A DNA stretch of 64,000 bases from Salvelinus alpinus (GCF_045679555.1 NC_092091.1:14655572-14719571); one strand, 5' to 3'; shown: positions 34,611 to 46,615, numbered from the stretch's first letter. Numbers and translations: made by a program. The notes: generated from the sequence alone by a model not told the origin.

Positions 34611-37518
34611 TCAGTTGATAGTTTCATGGATTGAACAGGTCCTTATGGAGCACACAGAGGGAAATCTCCTTCCACATAATTCATCATTCCAGGCATGTTT
34701 TTCTTAAGAGGAAACACAGAATAGAAATTACCTCTCAAATCAACTCAGATATACACACAAAAAGTTTAATAAAAGTGTGTGTGTCAGATTTATTTGTTAT
34801 ACTTACTATGAATAACATTTAATTTGATGAATGGATCAGTGAATGATAGTGGGCTTACTGTACCTCCAAAGTTCATCTGAACACATGGCTCTCTGGCACC
34901 CTGATAGTTATTGGGCTCGTTTTGCGCCCAGTTCTCGTGATCAAATTTGGATCCGTCACTCCAGAACCATAGCCTGTCCTGTGGAGAAGAACTGAGGTCT
35001 CAGTATCAAAGAAATCACATATAACTAGAACACAACCGTTTAAAGATGGAATCCGCAGTGGGGGGAAACAGAACCACTGACCGCCACACCACCATTGTTA
35101 TTGATTTTGTTGCCAAGCTGAGGAGTGTTGAGCAGCATGTTAAAAAATGGTGGTACATCATGTGCCCTTCTATTACACGTGCAATGATGTCTGAAGGGAA
35201 AAAGAGTGGTTGTTTTTTGCAGTAATTTGTTTGTTGCTTTTAGATATCATTTATACTTTTTGAACTATAACCGTTTTAAATTCGCATAAAAGCTCCATAG
35301 GATTCAGTGGGAACTATTTTGATGATCTACTGCTCTTGAAATGTTAATGCTACAAACATTAAATCAACATTGACATGTACAGGCTGATGTACAGACTGAC
35401 TCACCTTAGATTGCTGCAACATAGCTTTTTGCTATCTTTTTGCTCATATAAAGTGTGTTCTATCCCCATTCATTTGAATGGTGTAACGCAGGCTTCAACA
35501 TTCTCAACTGAAATCACTGCCACAGAACTTCCAGAATGTTAAAACTAAAACATTTCTAAATATTAAAACATTGAATGACTTATGATGCAATAGTACTCAC
35601 TCTAGCCTACTATGCTATCCCACTACAACCCACTGTGTCAGTTGATACTGCAGTGGGCATCTATAAGATCTTCCAAACCTAGGTCTGACCTCAGAGTAGA
35701 GAACTGATCGTAAGGGCTGAGAATAGAGACATTTTACTCCTAATCTTATGGGTTATATGAGTCTCACCAGTCCAAACCAGTTAAGAGTTACCAGCAGGTG
35801 TCTTGATAATAGAAAAAGGCAGTGAGTCAGTGCTTCCTCCACCATAGACAGGACATTGCTTTGGAGTTGTTAACATAATGTTATGATATTTCTATATGAT
35901 CAACCCATAAATAATCTAGACCTACATGCAAAAGTATCTCTTGCGCTTTAGACAATGATTTCACGAGGCCTTATTCACATGATATGCCTAAATACTTCTA
36001 ACCACTAGGCTAGTAAATAATCACATATTGTTTCCGATTATTTCAAAAACCATGTTTTTTCAAGAGGATTATCATGTTGTTAAAAAAATGCCTAAATTGG
36101 GCATGCTTATAAAATTGGGTAATTGAAAGCATTTAGGGGCTATGTAAACTTTAATGGTGTTCAGTAAAAATAATAGCCCTTTCAAGCATTTATGCAACAT
36201 TTCGGAAAGTAACTTGATGCCTACTGTTACAAAACCATTTAGCGTTGTTAAATGAAAGTAACCACTGTGTGAATATAAAATTCTGCTTTTAACAACCATT
36301 ATACTGTATGATTCAGTGCCATATGCCCAGGGTTAGGTACTGTAGGTTACTTTCTAAATGTAATTCTGTTACAATTACTAGTTACCTGTTCAAAATTGTA
36401 ATCAGTAAGGTAACTTTTGGATTACCCAAACTCAGTAACGTAATATGATAGCTCAAGAGGCGTTAGAAGAAGACAAATGAATTTTACCAATTGAACTAAA
36501 AAAAAATTATATTAAGGTATCTTAACTTTTACTCAAATATGACAATTGGGTACCTTTTCCACATTTGCCTGAACAGCATCATATCCTCCAATCCAAGTCA
36601 GAGGGAAATCGCCAGTCTTGATCAACACCACCGCCTGTAGAAATTCGGACTCCTCAGAGCTGTGCACAGACGCCAGGTTTGCTTCAAGGAACATACAGTG
36701 GCGCTAGAGCAAGCCGTAGACAGGGACAAAGACATGTCATAATGTAGGTATTAGTCAGTTGTCCTGTCTTTGTGAGAATGTGTGTTCTGGACTCTCACAA
36801 TTAAATATTGGCCATCACAACTAATGCTCTTTGAAATAGGCTCTTCAAGGTATTAGTTAATCTCTGTCTTATCCCATGGCCTGTGGGTTCCAATATACAG
36901 GAGTTCTGACTCCACACATTAAATAAATATTGCAAAGCCTAGAAAATTCTAACTAGACAATAACTTAAAGGGGGGGTTCAGTATTTTACATACTGAACAT
37001 CCATGTGATGCCTGTTAAAATAAGGCAAAATCCCCTTTAAGGTAACATCAAACCAAATAAGCAAGTTGATTTCAATTGAACTTCTTTAATTCACAGAAGA
37101 GGGTAAGCATTTTACCTCTGCTTCAGGCCATGTCCTTGCAGTCTCAACAAACATGAAGCAGCGTGAATTAAACTGGAACCAGTCTGTGGGGCATGGGCTA
37201 TTTTCATTTGCTGCAGATGCCACCATAGCATCTGTAAGGAGAAGACACAGGGCATGTTAAAAATTGCAGCCGACTTTAAAGGTGAGTCGAGACTGACTGA
37301 TCTACAAATCACCTGGCATCATAAATAACTACTCAATATTATTTGTAGATCAGTCATTCCACACACACAAACACTCACACACACCACCCTCCTGCTACAA
37401 CATTAAAAATAATGATGTAAAGTGTGAGGTGAACTCTCTTACTTGCTTCGTCCAGAGTTAAGGCTTCGCTCAGTGCAATGGCAGCGCTGAGAAGCAGAAG
37501 AATGGTCAACTTCGCCAT
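34611..37518 (-). CDS. Secreted C-type lectin (fish ladderlectin / salmon serum lectin-like)
   Basis: This is a complete spliced gene of 182 codons. Coding exons on the minus strand are 37518-37443, 37231-37116, 36703-36554, 34978-34864 and 34702-34611, all with AG/GT borders and matching phases. Residues 1-20 are a signal peptide (MAKLTILLLLSAA). The C-type lectin domain follows, with CPTDWFQFNSRCF, RHC, WIGGY, the sugar/calcium motif EPN in NWAQNEPNNY, EPC, WNDELC and VCS. All calcium-site-2 residues (EPN, the following E, and ND of WND) are present, which predicts calcium-dependent mannose-type binding. A seventh cysteine (RTC) lies in the C-terminal tail. Length and exon pattern fit secreted fish lectins related to type II antifreeze proteins, usually blood or mucus pattern-recognition proteins. 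The exact family name is not proven. Confidence 0.9.
36330..36490. repeat. Intronic dispersed repeat (GTAACTTTTGGATTACCC type)
   Basis: Located in the third coding intron of the lectin gene. GTTACAATTACTAGTTACCTG, TAACTTTTGGATTACCC and CTCAGTAACGTAA are recognisable parts of a repeat common in salmonids. Non-coding. Confidence 0.55.
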
Positions 37519-37789
37519 GGTGATAGTCTCCTGAGAGAGAAAGAGAAAGTGAGAGACACACACAAAGACAGACAGTGAAAGAGAAGCCATCAAGTCAAAG
37601 TCAGTGAGTACTTCATAGTGTAGGTAAGTTTCCCAAACCTCTCTTTGAGTACCCCCAGCCATTCCACTTATCTGATATATTCCAGTACTATCACATTAGA
37701 GCAGATTCAGCTAATGTAGGACTGAGGAATACCAAGTTTCATCTGTTCCACCACATAGAGGAGATTAGCCTAGCACACATGAATATGCA

Positions 37790-37918
37790 TGTCCCCAAAT
37801 GGCACCCTATTCCATATATAGTGCAGTACTTTTAACCAGGGTCAAATATGCTCTATGGGCCCTGGTGAAAAGTAGTGCACTATATAGGGAATAGGGTGCC
37901 ATTTGGCATGCATTCAGA
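37790..37918. repeat. Palindromic repeat in lectin intron 1
   Basis: The left half CCCCAAATGGCACCCTATTCC and the right half GGAATAGGGTGCCATTTGG are inverted around a centre at about 37853 (CCAGGGTC and GGGCCCTGG). Related half-copies lie at 40268-40310, 43015-43100 and 43286-43345. It can form a hairpin in the pre-mRNA. Confidence 0.85.
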
Positions 37919-37952
37919 TACAGTATTAGATGAACAGATGTTGAAATCTCAC

Positions 37953-38045
37953 CTGAAATGTTCCGTTGTAGCTTCACTTCTTCGGAGATCTTCAGAGGTC
38001 TTCACTGGTTATCTCTCTCTCTCTCTCTGTCCTGCCTGTGAGTTG
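37953..38045 (-). other. 5' UTR exon of the lectin gene
   Basis: On the minus strand a stretch ending ACGGAACATTTCAG is followed by GTGAGA at 37952, a good donor. The next exon starts at 37530 after a CTCTCTCAG acceptor and reaches the ATG at 37518 in a CACCATGG context. The leader contains a GA run (about 38009-38030). The transcription start is estimated from the TATA-like site, not observed. Confidence 0.65.
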
Positions 38046-38065
38046 AGTTCTACCTCTCCCTACTC

Positions 38066-38079
38066 TCCTTTTTAAAGGA
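38066..38079 (-). promoter_or_regulatory. TATA-like box of the lectin gene
   Basis: The minus strand reads CCTTTAAAAAGGA, placed about 30 bp before the estimated start of the leader exon. This is a TTTAAA-type core promoter. No upstream factor sites could be called with confidence. Confidence 0.5.
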
Positions 38080-38672
38080 CCTGTCCAGTCAGACCCCTCC
38101 CTCTTTTTCTCTCTCTCATCCTTTAACCCCCTTGCATTCTGTCTGTCCAGCTCAAGACCTGCTGGACCTGTCCGATAGCTACCTGTTTGACAGGGTTGGG
38201 TTCATACCAATTTGAAGGTCGTCATTTGTATTTATAATTTAAAAATGAACAACTTTTGAAAGAAATGAATGGGTTGCACGTTGCATTACAATATTGTTAT
38301 GAAGATTCTCTTGGGCACAGGTGCCCGACTGAAGATTCTACTTAATTCTACCTAATTGGCACTGATGAGGACGTAGGCTTGGAAACACAATGACATTCAA
38401 AAGGCAAATCATTAGTAGAAAAACCTTTGTCATCATTGTGATTTCTTTAGGTTGACTTTTTTTTGCAGTATAACTAGCTAGCTAGCTCTGGAATTTTTGG
38501 TAATAATTTGAATTATCTGTCTTAAATTTGAATGTGCTGCCAACCCTGCTGTCTGTCTGTTAGCTAGTTATGAACTGTATTCACCCCAAAGTCACTGCAT
38601 CAGAGATGGGCCACTCCACCCCTCAGGGGCTTACCAAGGCTGTATCTGAAATACCACCCTATCATTCTTGTA
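38080..38672. other. Lectin upstream region, no other gene
   Basis: It contains pyrimidine-rich DNA (38095-38130), a near-direct repeat of GACCTGCTGGACCTGTCC-type text, and CTAGCTAGCTAGC at 38472-38486. No second gene was recognised. Confidence 0.5.
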
Positions 38673-40247
38673 TACACTACCAGTCAAAAGTTTGGACACA
38701 CCTACTCATTCCAGGGTTTTTCTATATTTGTACTATTTTCTACATTGTAGAATAATAGTGAAGACATTAAAACTATGAAATAACACATATGGAATCATGT
38801 AGTAACCAAAAAAGTGCTAAACAAATCTAAATAAATGTTATATTTGAGATTCCTCAAAGTAGCCACTCTTTTGCCTTGATGAAAGTGTTGCACACTCTTG
38901 GCATTCTCTCAACCAGCTTCATCTGGAATGTTTTTCCAACCGTCTTGAAGGAGTTCCCACATATGCTGAGCACTTGTTGGCTGCTTTTCCTTAACTCTGC
39001 ATTCCAACTCATCCCAAACCATCTCAATTGGGTTGAGGTCAGGTGATTGTGGAGGCCAGGTCATCTGATGCGGCACTCCATCACTCTCCTTCTTGGTCAA
39101 ATAGCCCTTACACAGCCTGGAGGGGTATTTGGGGTATTATGTCCTGTTTAAAAACAAATGATAGTCCCACTAAGTGCACACCAGATAGGATGGTGAACCG
39201 CTGCAGAATGCTGTGGTAGCCATGCTGGTTAAGTGTGCCTTGAATTCTAAATAAATCACTGACAGTGTCACAAGCAAAGCACCCCCACACGATCACACTT
39301 CCTCCTCCATGCTTCACAGTGGGAATCACACATTCGAAGATCATCCATTCACTTACCCTTCGTCTCATAAAAACACGGTGATTGGAACCAAAAATCTCAA
39401 ATTTGAACTCATCAGACCAAAGGACAGATTTCCAACGGTCTAATGTCCATTGCTCGTGTTTCTTTGTCCAAGCAAGCCTCTTCTTCTTATTGGTGTCCTT
39501 TAGTAGTGGTTTCTTTGCAGCAATTCGACCATGAAGGCCTGATTCACAGTCTCCTCTGAACAGTTGATGTTGAGATATGTCTGTTACATGAACTCTGTGA
39601 AGCATTTATTTGGGCTGCAGTGTGACGTGCAGTTAATTGCCGATTTCTGAAGCTGGTAAATCTAATGAACTTATCCTCTGCAGCAGAGGTAACTCTGGGT
39701 CTTCCTTTCCTGTAGCGATCCTCATGAGAGCCATTTTCATCATAGAGCTTGAAGGTTTTTGCGACAGCATTGACTGACCTTCATGTCTTAAAGTAATGAT
39801 GGACTGTCGTTTCTCTTTGCTTATTGGAGCTGTTCTTGCCATAATAGGGACTTGGTCTTTTACCAAATAGGGCTATATACTGTACCAACCCTACCATGTC
39901 ACAACACAACTGTTTTTCTCAAATGTATTAAGAAGGAAATAAATTCCATGAAATAACAAGGAACACATGTTAATTGAAATGTATTCCAGGTGACTACCTC
40001 ATCAAGCTGGTTGAGAGAATGCCAAGAATGTGGAAAGCTGTCATCAAGGCAAAGCATGGCTACTTTGAAGAATCTCAAATATAAAATATATTTAGATTTG
40101 TTTAACACTTTTTTGGTTACTACATAATTCCATATGTTATTTCATAGTTTCGATCTCTTCAATGTTATTCTACAATGTAGAAAATAGTAAAAATAAAGTA
40201 ATACCATGGAATGAGTAGGTGTGTCCAAACGTTTGACTGGTACTGTA
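38673..40247 (-). mobile_element. Tc1-like element, full length
   Basis: The termini TACACTACCAGTCAAAAG and CGTTTGACTGGTACTGTA are inverted repeats with TA at the borders. Subterminal TTTGGACACACCTACTCATTCC and ATGAGTAGGTGTGTCCAAA also mirror each other. Length is about 1.57 kb. Confidence 0.95.
38909..39848 (-). pseudogene. Tc1 transposase, three frames
   Basis: The N-terminus (ISKEKRQSIITLRHEGQSM) is at 39848-39640. The central part at 39605-39108 includes the linker [15 protein letters not shown], the first catalytic block [13 protein letters not shown] and the glycine-rich HGGGSVIVWGCF. The C-terminal block at 39100-38909 has WPPQSPDLNPIEMVWDEL with the third acid. The region of the second aspartate is frameshifted between 39180 and 39100. 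The gene is inactive but well preserved. Confidence 0.9.
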
Positions 40248-40636
40248 TACATATATATAAGTATATATATAGCGCTACTTTTGACCAGGGCCCATAGGGA
40301 TTTGTGATGCTATCCATGTCATTGCACATAGTATATTGTACAGTGGCTTCTGTTTCTGTTTGTTACCTTCTTTTTTTATTAAATAGAATAATCTACATTT
40401 CTCTAAGTGAGTATGTTTACATGCACACTAACAATTCGATATTAAACTGATTATGGCAGTATGCCAAGTATGGCATTAGTCATGTAAACGCCTTACTCTG
40501 CTTATCTTAAATCGGCATCCTAATGATCATGAGGTCATGATCGAAGTAAGCGTAAGTTGATTAAAACACCTGGATTTTTGTTGAATCTTTCAAATTGATA
40601 GTACATGTAAACACCTTAATCGGAGTCCAAGCAGTA

Positions 40637-42063
40637 TATAGTGTTGTGAAACAGTATTTGCCCCTTCCTGATTTGTTATTTTTTTGCACATTTGTCACAC
40701 TTAAATGTTTCAGATCAAACAAATTTAAATATTACACAAAGATAACCCAAGTAAACACAAAATGCAGTTAAGTGATGATTTTATTTATTAAGGGAAAAAA
40801 GCTATCCGAATTGTTTTAATTCAGCCACATTGGAGGGTTTTCTGAGCATGAACCGCCTTTTTTAGGTCACGCCACAGCATCTCAATTGGATTCGAGTCCG
40901 GACTTTGACTAGGCCACTCCAAAACCTTTATTTTGTTTTTTTTAAGCCATTCAGTGGTGGACTTGCTGGTGTGTTTTGGATCATTGTCCTGATGGCCGGA
41001 CATTCTCCTTCAGGATTTTTTGGTAAAGTGCAGAATTCATGGTTCAACCAATCACAGCAAGTCGTCCAGGTCCTGAAGCAACAAAGCAGCCCATCACACT
41101 ACCACTAACATATTTGACTGTTGGTATGATGTTCTTTTTCTGAAATGCTGTGTTACTTTTACGCCAGATGTAACGGGACACACACCTTCCAAAAAGTTCA
41201 ACTTTTGTCTCGTCAGTCCACATAATATTTTCCCAAAAGTCTTGGGGATCATCAAGATGTTTTTTGCCAAAAGTGAGACGAGCCTTTATGTTATTTTTGG
41301 TCAGCAGTGGTTTTCGCCTTGGAACTCTGCCATGGATGCCAGTTTTGCCCAGTCTCTTTCTTATGGTTGAGTCATGAACACTGACATTAACTGAGGCAAG
41401 TGAGGCCTGCAGTTCTTTAGATGTTGTTGTGGGTTCTTTTGTGACCTCTTGGATGAGTCGTCGCTGCGCTCTTGGGGTAATTTTGGTAGGTCGGCCACTC
41501 CTGGGAAGGTTCACCACTGTTCCAGATTTTCTCCATTTGTGGATAATGGCTCTCACCATGGATCGCTGGAGTCCCAAAGCTTTATAAATGGCTTTGTAAC
41601 CCTTTCCAGACTGATAGATGTCAATTACTTTGTTTCTCATCTGTTCCTGAATTTCTCTGGATCGCGGCATGATGTCTTGCTTTCTGAGATCTTTTGGCCT
41701 ACTTCACTTTGTCAGACAGGTCCTATTTAAGTGATGTCTTGATTCAACAGGTCTGGCAGTAATAAGGCCTGGGTGTGGCTGGTGAAATTGAACTCAGCTT
41801 TCAAAAAAATGTGATTAACCACATTAAATTCATGATTTAACAAGGGGGGGGGCAATTACTTTGTCACATAGGGCCATGAAGGTTCGGATAGCTTTTTTCC
41901 CTTAATAAATAAAATCATTACTTAAAAACGGCATTTTGTGTTTACTTGGGTTATCTTTGTGTAATATTAAAATGTATTGGATGATCTGAAACATTTAAGT
42001 GTGACAAATGTGCAAAAAAATAAGAAATCAGGAAGGGGGCAAATACTTTTTCACAGCACTGTA
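40637..42063 (-). mobile_element. Tc1-like element, nearly complete
   Basis: The ends TAGTGTTGTGAAACAGTATTTG and AAATACTTTTTCACAGCACTGTA are inverted repeats next to TA. The element is 1.43 kb and carries a minus-strand transposase that is open for 208 codons. Confidence 0.95.
40821..41670 (-). pseudogene. Tc1 transposase with stop and deletion
   Basis: The start MPRSREIQEQMRNKVIDIY is intact. It is followed by the helix-turn-helix region (KGYKAIYKALGLQRSMVRAI), a GRPTK hook, the linker GRVPRRKPLL and the first acid in IMWTDETKVELFG. A TGA occurs at about 41044, and a deletion near 41000 removes the segment before the second aspartate. The second acid ([10 protein letters not shown]) and third acid ([15 protein letters not shown]) are present in another frame at 41003-40821. 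DLNPIE has become DSNPIE. It is a recently dead DD34E transposase. Confidence 0.92.
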
Positions 42064-42153
42064 TTTGATCGGTGCATATGCCAGCAGCGCAAGCCTCCCT
42101 TTTTTGCACAAGTGAATTGAGTTTGCATCTAAGAAATAGTTTTCACGTACAAA

Positions 42154-42156
<3 letters not shown>

Positions 42157-42190
<34 letters not shown>
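42157..42190. repeat. (TA)n microsatellite
   Basis: This is a pure alternating TA run of about 34 bp. Confidence 0.9.
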
Positions 42191-42191
<1 letters not shown>

Positions 42192-42660
42192 GTTTCTGCT
42201 AGCTGTTTACATAATCGTAGTGAAAAGCTTTGTGCAAAGAGCAAAAAATAACATAAACCTCATTATAATCTCGCAGTGGGATTTAATTTGAAATCTTCTT
42301 TAAAAAGTGTATTAAACTTTAGTTTTAACAAAAATGTATTAAACTGAGCAATACATACATATTCACCTCTTTATAATACTTATTGTTGAAGAAAAGGTTC
42401 TACTGAAATTAGGGTTATGGGACATTTTGCATTTGCTCTATGAAAATTGTGACTTAACTTTATTATTTGTTTGTAGTGGCTATTTAAAAATATATATTAT
42501 TTTTTATTATCCAGGCTTCTGATAAAAATCAATGAATGAGACATTCATAACATTACACCCTGTAACAACAACTTCTGTAAGGCTATCGGTCCGGTCCAGC
42601 CAGCACGGCTGCAATAGAACAGGAATGGCTGTCATTCTAATTCTATGAATTCTGTAATTG
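42191..42660. other. No gene recognised
   Basis: This is AT-rich sequence with no frame or repeat that I can support. Confidence 0.5.
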
Positions 42661-42910
42661 TACAGATGGGGTGAAGGGTCAATGTCTTAAGGCTGAGGTG
42701 CTGAAGGGAGATATGCTGCAGGACCAGGGGAGTAGAGAGAAGGGGGAGATGAGGAGAGGAGATGAGAGGGGAAGGGAGGAGGACAGGTGATGGGTCAGTG
42801 TCTTAAGGCTGAAGTGTTAGGGGGTAGATATGCAGTTGGACCAGCAGCATTCCTTTTTGAGGAGAAGAGGGGGTGAGAGGAGGAGAGAGGGGATGAGAGG
42901 GGGAATTGCT
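42661..42910. repeat. Purine-rich tract with diverged tandem duplication
   Basis: Two related units begin GTGAAGGGTCAATGTCTTAAGG (about 42670) and GTGATGGGTCAGTGTCTTAAGG (about 42787), each followed by an AG-rich run (42722-42782 and 42857-42905). The plus strand is almost all purine over these runs. Confidence 0.75.
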
Positions 42911-43519
42911 AGCATGCCTTTCTTTGTGAGTGTGAGGCCTCTCTCACCACACCCGGCCGTCTAGGTGAGTTTCTGAATTGCAGGAAGAACAGGACGATGG
43001 AATAGATGGAATTCTATGTCCCAAATGGAACCTCTCACCAGAGCCCTATGAGCCCTGTTCAAAAGAAGTGGTTGGAATAGGGTGCCATGTGGGACACAAC
43101 CATAGGGTCTAAAGTCTACCCCTTGATAACCTGACCAGTCTTCTATCATATCCATCTTCTACAATCGGGATACTATAGTGGCCTGACCTCTGACCTCTTC
43201 TAGTGTAGCGTTTAGACGTTGTGAAAGTCTTTGATGGCAGGAGTGCAAAATAAGTGAAAAAACATCATAAACCTTGTAATAATCTAGCAATAGGGCTCTG
43301 GTAAAAGTAGTGAACTATATAGGGCATAGGGAATATACTGCCATTGGGATACAAACTATGTCTTGAAGGTTTCCTGTGTAAAACTGTACTTAGTGTATAC
43401 AAGATATGTTGTTGGCTTAAAGCTACAATATTTTATTGAACACTTATATTCAACCCACAGAAACACATACAGTATAAGGCCTTCCCTCTGCCTCCCTTCA
43501 GCAAATCTGACCACAACTC

Positions 43520-43899
43520 TCAAATCAAATCAAATGTTATTGGTCACACATATTTAGTAGATGTTATTGCGGGTGTAGCGAAATGCTTGTGTTCCTAACT
43601 CCAACAGTGCAGTAATATCTAACAATTCACAACAATATACACAAATCTAAAAGTAAAAGAATGGAATTAAGAAATATATACATTTTCGGAGGTGGCATTG
43701 ACAAGAATACAGGAGAATACAGTATATACTGTTCATATGAAATGAGTCAAACAGTATGTAAACATTATTACCGTGACCAGTGTTCCATGTCAATGTACAT
43801 AGGGCAGCAGCCTCTAAGGTGCAGGGTTGAGTAACCAGGTGGTAGCCAGCTAGTGACAGTGACTAAGTTCAGGGCAGGCTACTGGGTGGAGGCCTGCTT
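43520..43899 (-). mobile_element. Reversed LINE 3' end nested in LINE
   Basis: It starts CAAATCAAATCAAATG (reverse of the LINE tail) and matches 538-870 and 1070-1120. It ends near GGGTGGAGGCCTGC. It is inserted antiparallel into the 43.5-45.8 kb LINE. Confidence 0.8.
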
Positions 43900-43935
43900 T
43901 CTGTTTAGAAACGAAAGCTCAAACAGGAAGTACCA

Positions 43936-44913
43936 GTGATGTGCTCAATACGAAAGTGGTCCGATGAAGCAGACGTGAGGCTACAAGACTGTTTTGCTGG
44001 TACAGACAGGGATATGTTCTGGGATTTTTTAGATAGCATTGAGGAGTTTACCACATCAGTCAGGGGCTTCATCAATAATTGCATAGATGACGTCATTCCC
44101 ACAGTGACTATACGAATGTATCCTAACCAAAAACCATGGATTGCAGGCAATATCTGCACTGGGCTAAAGCTACCCCTTACAAGGAACAGGACACGGACAT
44201 GGACACGTACAAGAAAGCCCGCTATGATCTCCGAGGAGGCATCAAACATGCAAAAGGACAATTAAAGAGGAAGGTGGAATCCTATTACACTGGCTCTGAC
44301 GCTCGTCGTATGTGACAGGGCTTGCAGATGATAATGGATTACAAATGGACAACCAGCAGTGAGATGCCCAGGGATGCAGAACTCCCAAATTAGGTAAATG
44401 CTTTTATGCTCAGTTCGAGGAATAGAAAACTGAGTCTTGCGTGAAAGCCCCTTTTGTTCCCGAATGACTGTGTCTCACTCTCTATGAGAAAAACTTTAAA
44501 ACAGGCTAACAATCGCAAGGACGCCGGGCCAGACTGAATACCAGTATTTGTTCTCAAGGCATGCACATACCAGCTGGCAAGTGTCTTCACGGACATTTTC
44601 AATATCCCCCTGTCCCAGTGTGTAATCCCAACATGTTTTAAACTGACCGCCACTGTCCATGCTCAGCCCCCTCCTATACTCACTGTTCACCCACGACAGC
44701 GTGGCCACGCAAGTCTCCAACACCATCAAGTTTAATGACGACACAACGGGGGTATGCCTGATCACCGATGGCGATGAGACAGCCTATAGGGAGGTCAGAA
44801 ACTTGGCAGTGTGCTTGCAGGACAACAACCTCTCCCTCAACTTCAGTAACACCAAGGAGCTGATCGTGGACTACAGAAGAAAGGGAGAGCTCGCCCTCAT
44901 CCATGGGCTGTAG
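43936..44913 (+). pseudogene. LINE reverse transcriptase remnant
   Basis: It carries the pre-RT linker (YPNQKPWIAGN near 44117-44150) and, after frameshifts, the palm motif C region at 44659-44913 ([43 protein letters not shown]). Motif C reads FNDD. Motif A and much of the fingers are deleted or disrupted. This is the source family of the slice at 31577-32013. Confidence 0.85.
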
Positions 44914-45339
44914 TTGAATGGGTCGAGAGCTTCAAGTGCCATGGCATCCACATCACTAAGAACCTAACATGGTATACACACACCTGCACAGTTGTGAAAA
45001 GGGCACGTAAGTGCCTCTTCCCCCTCAGGAGGCTGAAAAGATTTTGCATGGGCCCTCAGATCCTGAAAAAGGTATGCAATTCTACAGCCTGAAAAATTGC
45101 CAAAGATTCCAGCCACCCACGCCAGGCTGTTCACTCTGCTAACTTCCGAAAATCCGTACCGGATCATCGGCTCACGTTTCAACAGGCTCCAAGACAGCTA
45201 CTAGTACAAACCATAAGATAGGTAAATGGTTAATTAAATGGTTACCCGGACTATCTGCACTGAACCTATCTTGCACTGACTATATGTACACTCACAATAC
45301 TATATATACACACACTCACACTACACTGACACTCACAGA

Positions 45340-45357
45340 CACACACACACACACACC
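45340..45357. repeat. (AC)n microsatellite
   Basis: An AC dinucleotide run within a wider CA-rich stretch (45280-45410). It includes a short direct repeat ACACCGACAAATCACAAAA at about 45353 and 45375. Confidence 0.9.
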
Positions 45358-46615
45358 GACAAATCACAAAACATACACCGACAAATCACAAAAACACACA
45401 CACTTTTACATTGATCATATGCTGCTACTACTGTGTTCTTTATTTAATTATTATTGTTATCCTGATGCTGTTACGTTCCCACAAGACAAACTCTAAATAA
45501 CACAGGTGAAACACCTTCCGACTCAGGAGATGGACAAGCCAGCGCAGGCGTAACACCTTCAAAATATCAACAGAAAAACCAAAACCTGTATCAATGCCTA
45601 GTAACTTTACCTTACCTTTATGTACCTGGTACCAGTGCCCATTGTTCTGGTACTCTCTGTATAGAGCTCCATTCTTGTCTATTGTTTTCCTCGTTACTTT
45701 GGTTTTTCATAAAAATATATAACTCTGCCTCTCTGGGAAGGGCTTGTAAGCAAGCATCTCACAGTAAAGTCTGCATCCGTTGTATGCTCCGCATGTGACA
45801 AATAAAATTTGATTTGATTTGAAACAATAGCAACGCGGTCACCCTGCCTCTGTTTAGGAAAAAAGCTGAGGGATGGGCCTGGAAAAATGTAACCACTCTG
45901 AAACTCATAGACAGAGCTATGGATGCATGGACTGACCATCCATAATATCAACATTATTTAACCATGTTTTAAGGCTATACAGTGTGAGTGCATTGCAACC
46001 AACAGGCGGAATGTAGAGCTGTGTTACACATTACCGCTGGATTTCTTAAAACACTACTGTCATGACGTTGGCATGTTGGTGAGGTTTATGACCCCAATAA
46101 ATACCTTTCTCCTGTTCCTCTCTCTCTCTCTACTCTACAGAGTGTCTCTTGGGAAGCCTTTTGTTAACATAGAGAGTCTGAAAACATCAAAAGGGTGAGG
46201 ACCAGAACCATATTTCGGTAATCCAACGAGTTGAAAATATGCATTGGTACTTAAAGAATATGATATCAGATCAGTTGTCATCTGAGACATTATTACTGAT
46301 GATAGGATAACATCAACTGTATCTTGGATAGTCTACACATTCTAGTTATCAGATTCACATGGAATTGTTGTGCAATTTAAATGTTAAAATATGAAACTAT
46401 TTGTGAAAAGATTAAATGTAATTTTAGCTTCTAAATAAGAGAATTGGTTTTCATAAGTGAACAAGGCTCAACTCAGTGGCCCCGCCCATGTGAACAGACA
46501 TTGGTTGTAAACTATGAAACACGCCCTTCTCTCCACCACTATATAAGCCCTTTACGAAAATGTAACATTTGTGTTCCCGAGGACGTAAGGACGACGGTCC
46601 ATACGTTGAAAGGGC

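Larger units (their letters stand above)
43465..45822 (+). mobile_element. L2/CR1-like LINE, rearranged, with nested insertion
   Basis: LINE text begins at about 43465 (CTTCCCTCTGCCTCCCTTCAGC, coding LPLPPFSKSDH), is interrupted at about 43520 by a reversed LINE tail, and continues at about 43900 (GAAAGCTCAAACAGGAAG). An internal deletion near 44655 fuses upstream RT sequence to [12 protein letters not shown]. The 3' UTR holds an (AC)n at 45340-45357 and a further foreign stretch at about 45470-45590, and ends TTTGATTTGATTTGA at 45822. Confidence 0.85.

Noticed and set aside
37375-37662. Minus-strand 95-codon frame around the lectin signal peptide
   Set aside because: Only the part from the ATG at 37518 to the donor at 37443 is used; the rest is intron on both sides.
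43905-44261. Minus-strand 118-codon frame
   Set aside because: It is antisense to LINE coding sequence (YPNQKPWI on the plus strand).
45885-45980. Third copy of the lectin 3' flank
   Set aside because: It resembles 34125-34230 loosely, but the text (ACTCATAGACAGAGCTATGG) looks like a dispersed repeat of its own, so it is not counted as part of the duplication.
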